From NCBI GenBank assembly GCA_002692165.1, contig NZJL01000011.1:15376-25166 (forward strand): a DNA stretch of 9,791 bases, in the 5' to 3' direction. Within the stretch, counting starts at the first letter, position 1. Each line of letters starts with the position of its first letter. Below are positions 7,594 through 9,791 of the stretch, one piece after another. The translations under genes and the position numbers were made by a program. The DNA comes from Porticoccaceae bacterium (GTDB lineage: Bacteria; Pseudomonadota; Gammaproteobacteria; Pseudomonadales; Porticoccaceae). Under the pieces are notes generated by a model. That model was given only the letters and a program-made list of their open reading frames with translations. It was not told the origin of the DNA and ran no database searches.

Positions 7594-7596
7594 GAG
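7592..7596 (+). promoter_or_regulatory. Strong ribosome binding site that fixes the TTG start of mltB
   Basis: AGGAG lies 6 bases upstream of TTG at 7603-7605 and overlaps the mrdB stop codon. It supports TTG rather than a later ATG, because the TTG start preserves the signal peptide. Confidence 0.8.
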
Positions 7597-7602
7597 TAGT
7601 AA

Positions 7603-8784
7603 TTGAAAAATTTTATCCGTTGGTTATTTATTCCCTTCTGGGTTTCAAGCTCTCTTGCCCGAGGAGATTATTCTGAACACCCAGATGCGCTGAAATTTAT
7701 TGATTCAATGGTCCAGGCTCATCAATTTTCTCGAATCCAGTTGACGCGATGGCTTTCCAATACAAAAAAGATAGATTCAATTGTCTCCGCCATGTCACGT
7801 CCCGCAGAGAAAGTGAAGCCATGGCATGAATATCGGAGGCACTTTATATCGAATCAGCGGATATCATGGGGAGTAGACTTTTGGGACGAGCACGACGATG
7901 TATTGCAGAGAGCACAGGAGTCATTGGGTGTTGATTCCGCTATTGTGGTCAGCATTATCGGCGTGGAAACGAACTACGGTAGAAATGTGGGGAACCACAG
8001 AGTCATAGATGCTCTGAGCACATTGGCTTTTGATTTTTACACCCAGATTGAACCAAGAGAAAAACGACGATTATTTTTCACGGGGGAATTAGAGAATTTA
8101 ATGCTTATTGCTCGCGCCCAAAATATGGATCCTATGTCTCTAATTGGTTCCTACGCTGGGGCAATGGGATGGGGTCAATTCATGCCAAGCAGTTACCGCA
8201 ACTATGCTGTCGATTTCGATCAAGACGGATTTACAGATATATGGAACAATCCCACTGACATCATAGGAAGTGTGGCAAACTATCTCGCGAAACACGGGTG
8301 GGCGTCAAAACAACCTATCGCTGTGAGGGCCTTATTGCAGGGGCCGAGAGGCAACGAGATTAGCAGCGCTGCAAAAGAGCTTTACACGGTTGAAGAAGGG
8401 GATACACTTTATTCAATCGCTAGAAGGTTCGGCACAGAGCACACCAATTTGCAAGAGGTTAATTTTTTAAAAAACGCAAATGAACTGTCTGTGGGGCAGG
8501 TATTGAGCATTTCCTCTGATTTAAAAATGAACCAACTGATGCGTCCGTCAAAAACAATTTATGAATTGAAGGATGCCGGATTGACTCCTGTAGAGTCAAC
8601 TATTAACAATTTCAAGGCACTCCCAATAAAATTGGATGCTGGAGATAAGAATGAATATTGGATGGGCTTTACTAACTTCTATGTCATTAGCCGATATAAT
8701 CCCCGAATCAAATATGCGATGGCAGTCTATCAATTGAGTGAACTCATAAAGAGTGAATACTGTGAGATCAAAAGTAATTGCTGA
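7603..8784 (+). CDS. mltB: MltB-family lytic murein transglycosylase with inserted LysM domain
   Basis: Cleaves the MurNAc-GlcNAc bond in peptidoglycan with formation of 1,6-anhydro-MurNAc ends, in the periplasm. A signal peptide (about residues 1-19) is visible but there is no lipobox Cys, so it appears soluble, unlike lipoprotein MltB of E. coli. The catalytic domain carries GVETNYG with Glu122 (codon 7966-7968), AGAMGWGQFMPSSY, and an acidic loop DFDQDGFTD like the calcium loop of MltB. A complete LysM motif (residues 261-303) then interrupts the usual sequence, after which the normal MltB C-terminus resumes (YELKDAGLTP, YWMGFTNFYVISRYN, YAMAVYQL). The 393-residue length reflects the insert (361 in E. 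coli). LysM domains bind GlcNAc-containing glycan. The start is TTG with strong AGGAG. It overlaps rlpA. Confidence 0.95.
   Translation: MKNFIRWLFIPFWVSSSLARGDYSEHPDALKFIDSMVQAHQFSRIQLTRWLSNTKKIDSIVSAMSRPAEKVKPWHEYRRHFISNQRISWGVDFWDEHDDVLQRAQESLGVDSAIVVSIIGVETNYGRNVGNHRVIDALSTLAFDFYTQIEPREKRRLFFTGELENLMLIARAQNMDPMSLIGSYAGAMGWGQFMPSSYRNYAVDFDQDGFTDIWNNPTDIIGSVANYLAKHGWASKQPIAVRALLQGPRGNEISSAAKELYTVEEGDTLYSIARRFGTEHTNLQEVNFLKNANELSVGQVLSISSDLKMNQLMRPSKTIYELKDAGLTPVESTINNFKALPIKLDAGDKNEYWMGFTNFYVISRYNPRIKYAMAVYQLSELIKSEYCEIKSNC
8383..8511 (+). other. LysM domain coding segment within mltB
   Basis: Residues 261-303 of the MltB-like protein fit the LysM consensus: YTVEEGDTLYSIARRFG at the start, a central Asn (EVNFL) and a closing LSVGQVLSI. 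It lies between the catalytic domain and the C-terminal MltB segment, in place of a short linker in E. coli MltB. The frame is continuous on both sides, so it looks like a true in-protein domain insertion. Confidence 0.9.
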
Positions 8785-9607
8785 ATTTATTTTACTGATA
8801 TCTTCCGCCTTGCTAATTCATGGATGCAGCCAAAGCAAACGGGTAATAGAGGTGCAGGATGGTCCCGGACGCAAACTGGACGTGAGCTCAATACAAGATG
8901 CCGTCCCAAGAACGGAACCCATAACGAAAGCGGGGAACAAGAATCCATATACAGTCTTTGGCAAAACTTATCATCTGCTTCCGTCCGGGGAAAAATATCG
9001 CCAGATCGGAATAGCCTCTTGGTATGGGACAAAATTCCACGGTAATCGAACATCCAATGGCGAGGTCTATGACATGTATGCCATGACGGGGGCACATAAG
9101 ACACTTCCCATCCCAGCATATGTTCGCGTAACCAATTTAGAGAACAATCGCAGTATTGTAATAAGAGTCAACGATCGGGGGCCATTCCATAGTGACCGGA
9201 TTATTGATCTATCATATGTGGGTGCAATAAAATTAGGCTTTGCCGATCAAGGTACTGCCCAGGTCGAGGTTCAGGCATTGAGCCCAGATCCTGAGCCCGA
9301 TTCCCAGTCAATGCAGCTTGATGCCGAAAGTCAATGGTTTTCAGAAACTGGAAGCGAAATACCTAAGCTTCCCAAGCTACCTCTGGGTGGCGTATTTCTT
9401 CAGATAGGCGCTTTTGGTGAACGATCAGGTGCCGAAATTCTGAAAGAGAAAATCCAACCTCTCACGTCACTATCTATTGAAGTCCTCCAACATAAAACTT
9501 TATTCAAGGTGAAGATTGGTCCCATACGAAATAGTAATCGTCTCAGTATGCTACAAAAAAATATTGCGGAAAAGTTCGGCATAACCTCCTTTATTCTTTG
9601 GCCGTGA
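8762..9607 (+). CDS. rlpA: RlpA septal lytic transglycosylase lipoprotein (DPBB + SPOR)
   Basis: In Pseudomonas aeruginosa RlpA cuts glycan strands stripped of stem peptides and helps daughter-cell separation. From GTG at 8762 there is a signal peptide ending in the lipobox LIHGC (Cys22), so it should be an outer-membrane lipoprotein. The double-psi beta-barrel (about 82-171) has GIASWYGTKFHGNRTSNGE, with Glu101, His112 (AHKTLP) and Asp138 (VNDRGPF) in the positions of the P. aeruginosa catalytic residues. A Pro-rich linker leads to a C-terminal SPOR domain (about 209-278, FLQIGAFG...FKVKIGPI), which targets denuded septal glycan. GTG at 8762 is preferred over GTG at 8753 because AAAGAG (8748-8753) is correctly spaced. 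The 5' end overlaps mltB by 23 bases (32 with the earlier start). His at lipobox position -2 is unusual. Confidence 0.96.
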   Translation: MRSKVIAEFILLISSALLIHGCSQSKRVIEVQDGPGRKLDVSSIQDAVPRTEPITKAGNKNPYTVFGKTYHLLPSGEKYRQIGIASWYGTKFHGNRTSNGEVYDMYAMTGAHKTLPIPAYVRVTNLENNRSIVIRVNDRGPFHSDRIIDLSYVGAIKLGFADQGTAQVEVQALSPDPEPDSQSMQLDAESQWFSETGSEIPKLPKLPLGGVFLQIGAFGERSGAEILKEKIQPLTSLSIEVLQHKTLFKVKIGPIRNSNRLSMLQKNIAEKFGITSFILWP

Positions 9608-9618
9608 TATGTAACATG

Positions 9619-9648
9619 CTGACTTATTAAAATACCAGATGTGATAAG
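9619..9648 (+). promoter_or_regulatory. Possible sigma-70 promoter for the dacA-like gene
   Basis: The 78-bp gap after rlpA contains CTGACT (9619-9624) and, 18 bp downstream, GATAAG (9643-9648) preceded by TG at -15/-14 as in extended -10 promoters. Each hexamer matches 4 of 6 consensus bases. It would give a leader of about 30 nt. No hairpin terminator for rlpA is visible in the gap, so read-through from upstream is also likely. Confidence 0.35.
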
Positions 9649-9685
9649 ATACTCGTGGAAAAATGATTTAAGTAAAGAGAATCAC

Positions 9686-9791
9686 ATGCATAAAAAAAGT
9701 CATATACGCCAAACTTTCTTCCTCCTTTTTGTTATCTTGAGCTCAAATATAGTCGCTCAAAATCCGGTCCCAAAAGCCCCCGATTTGGATG
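9686..9791 (+). CDS. dacA: Start of probable D-alanyl-D-alanine carboxypeptidase, truncated by window edge
   Basis: Only 35 codons are visible. They begin at ATG 9686 with a purine-rich AAAGAGA (9674-9680) upstream, and encode a basic N-terminus, a hydrophobic core (TFFLLFVILSS) and a likely cleavage after IVA or IVAQ, i.e. a Sec signal peptide. The mature start (NPVPKAPDLD) resembles the region just before the DxxSGK-type transpeptidase domain of PBP5/6. No catalytic motif is inside the window. The assignment rests mainly on position: dacA/dacC normally follows rlpA in this gammaproteobacterial cluster. If right, the product removes the terminal D-Ala from peptidoglycan pentapeptides in the periplasm. 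Confidence 0.7.
   Translation, partial: MHKKSHIRQTFFLLFVILSSNIVAQNPVPKAPDLD

Noticed and set aside
8787..9119. Minus-strand 110-codon open frame opposite rlpA
   Set aside because: It lies against an intact rlpA with conserved catalytic residues and has no recognisable features of its own.
9350..9385. Short repeat in rlpA encoding PKLPKLP
   Set aside because: It is a two-unit low-complexity linker before the SPOR domain, as expected in RlpA.

Overview
The window looks like chromosomal core DNA from a gammaproteobacterium. The main evidence is the gene order proA-nadD-rsfS-rlmH-mrdA-mrdB-mltB-rlpA-dacA, which closely matches the arrangement I know from Pseudomonas and relatives. The protein sequences align well by eye with gammaproteobacterial families. 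Base composition looks moderate (mid-40s % GC, an eye estimate), and several genes use TTG or GTG starts. I cannot name a genus; a marine gammaproteobacterium is a guess. There are no tRNA or rRNA genes, CRISPR arrays, insertion sequences or phage genes.

Layout. Positions 1-840 hold the 3' part of hemH (ferrochelatase, last step of protoheme synthesis), cut by the window edge. A sirtuin-type NAD-dependent deacylase gene lies convergent to it on the minus strand (844-1665), with only 3 bp between the stop codons. A 182-bp divergent intergenic region follows. It carries a perfect TATAAT box and a 16-bp palindrome that probably control proA. From 1848 onward everything is on the plus strand and tightly packed: proA (proline synthesis), nadD (NAD synthesis), rsfS (ribosome silencing factor), rlmH (23S rRNA pseudouridine methyltransferase), mrdA (PBP2), mrdB (RodA), mltB (lytic transglycosylase) and rlpA (septal lytic transglycosylase lipoprotein). 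A 78-bp gap with a possible promoter then precedes a truncated dacA-like start.

How the genes work together. mrdA and mrdB encode the transpeptidase and glycosyltransferase pair of the elongasome. mltB and rlpA encode enzymes that cut glycan strands, and dacA would trim pentapeptides, so the 3' half is a wall growth and remodelling module. The upstream half supplies metabolic and ribosome-maturation functions that are commonly linked to it in this lineage.

Most of the window is ordinary housekeeping DNA, and I do not see a wholly new system. The most notable deviations are four. A LysM domain is inserted inside MltB, between its catalytic domain and its C-terminal MltB segment. Two adjacent perfect inverted repeats lie inside the 5' part of proA. 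A palindrome sits where the -35 element of the proA promoter should be. A plausible zinc site occurs in PBP2.
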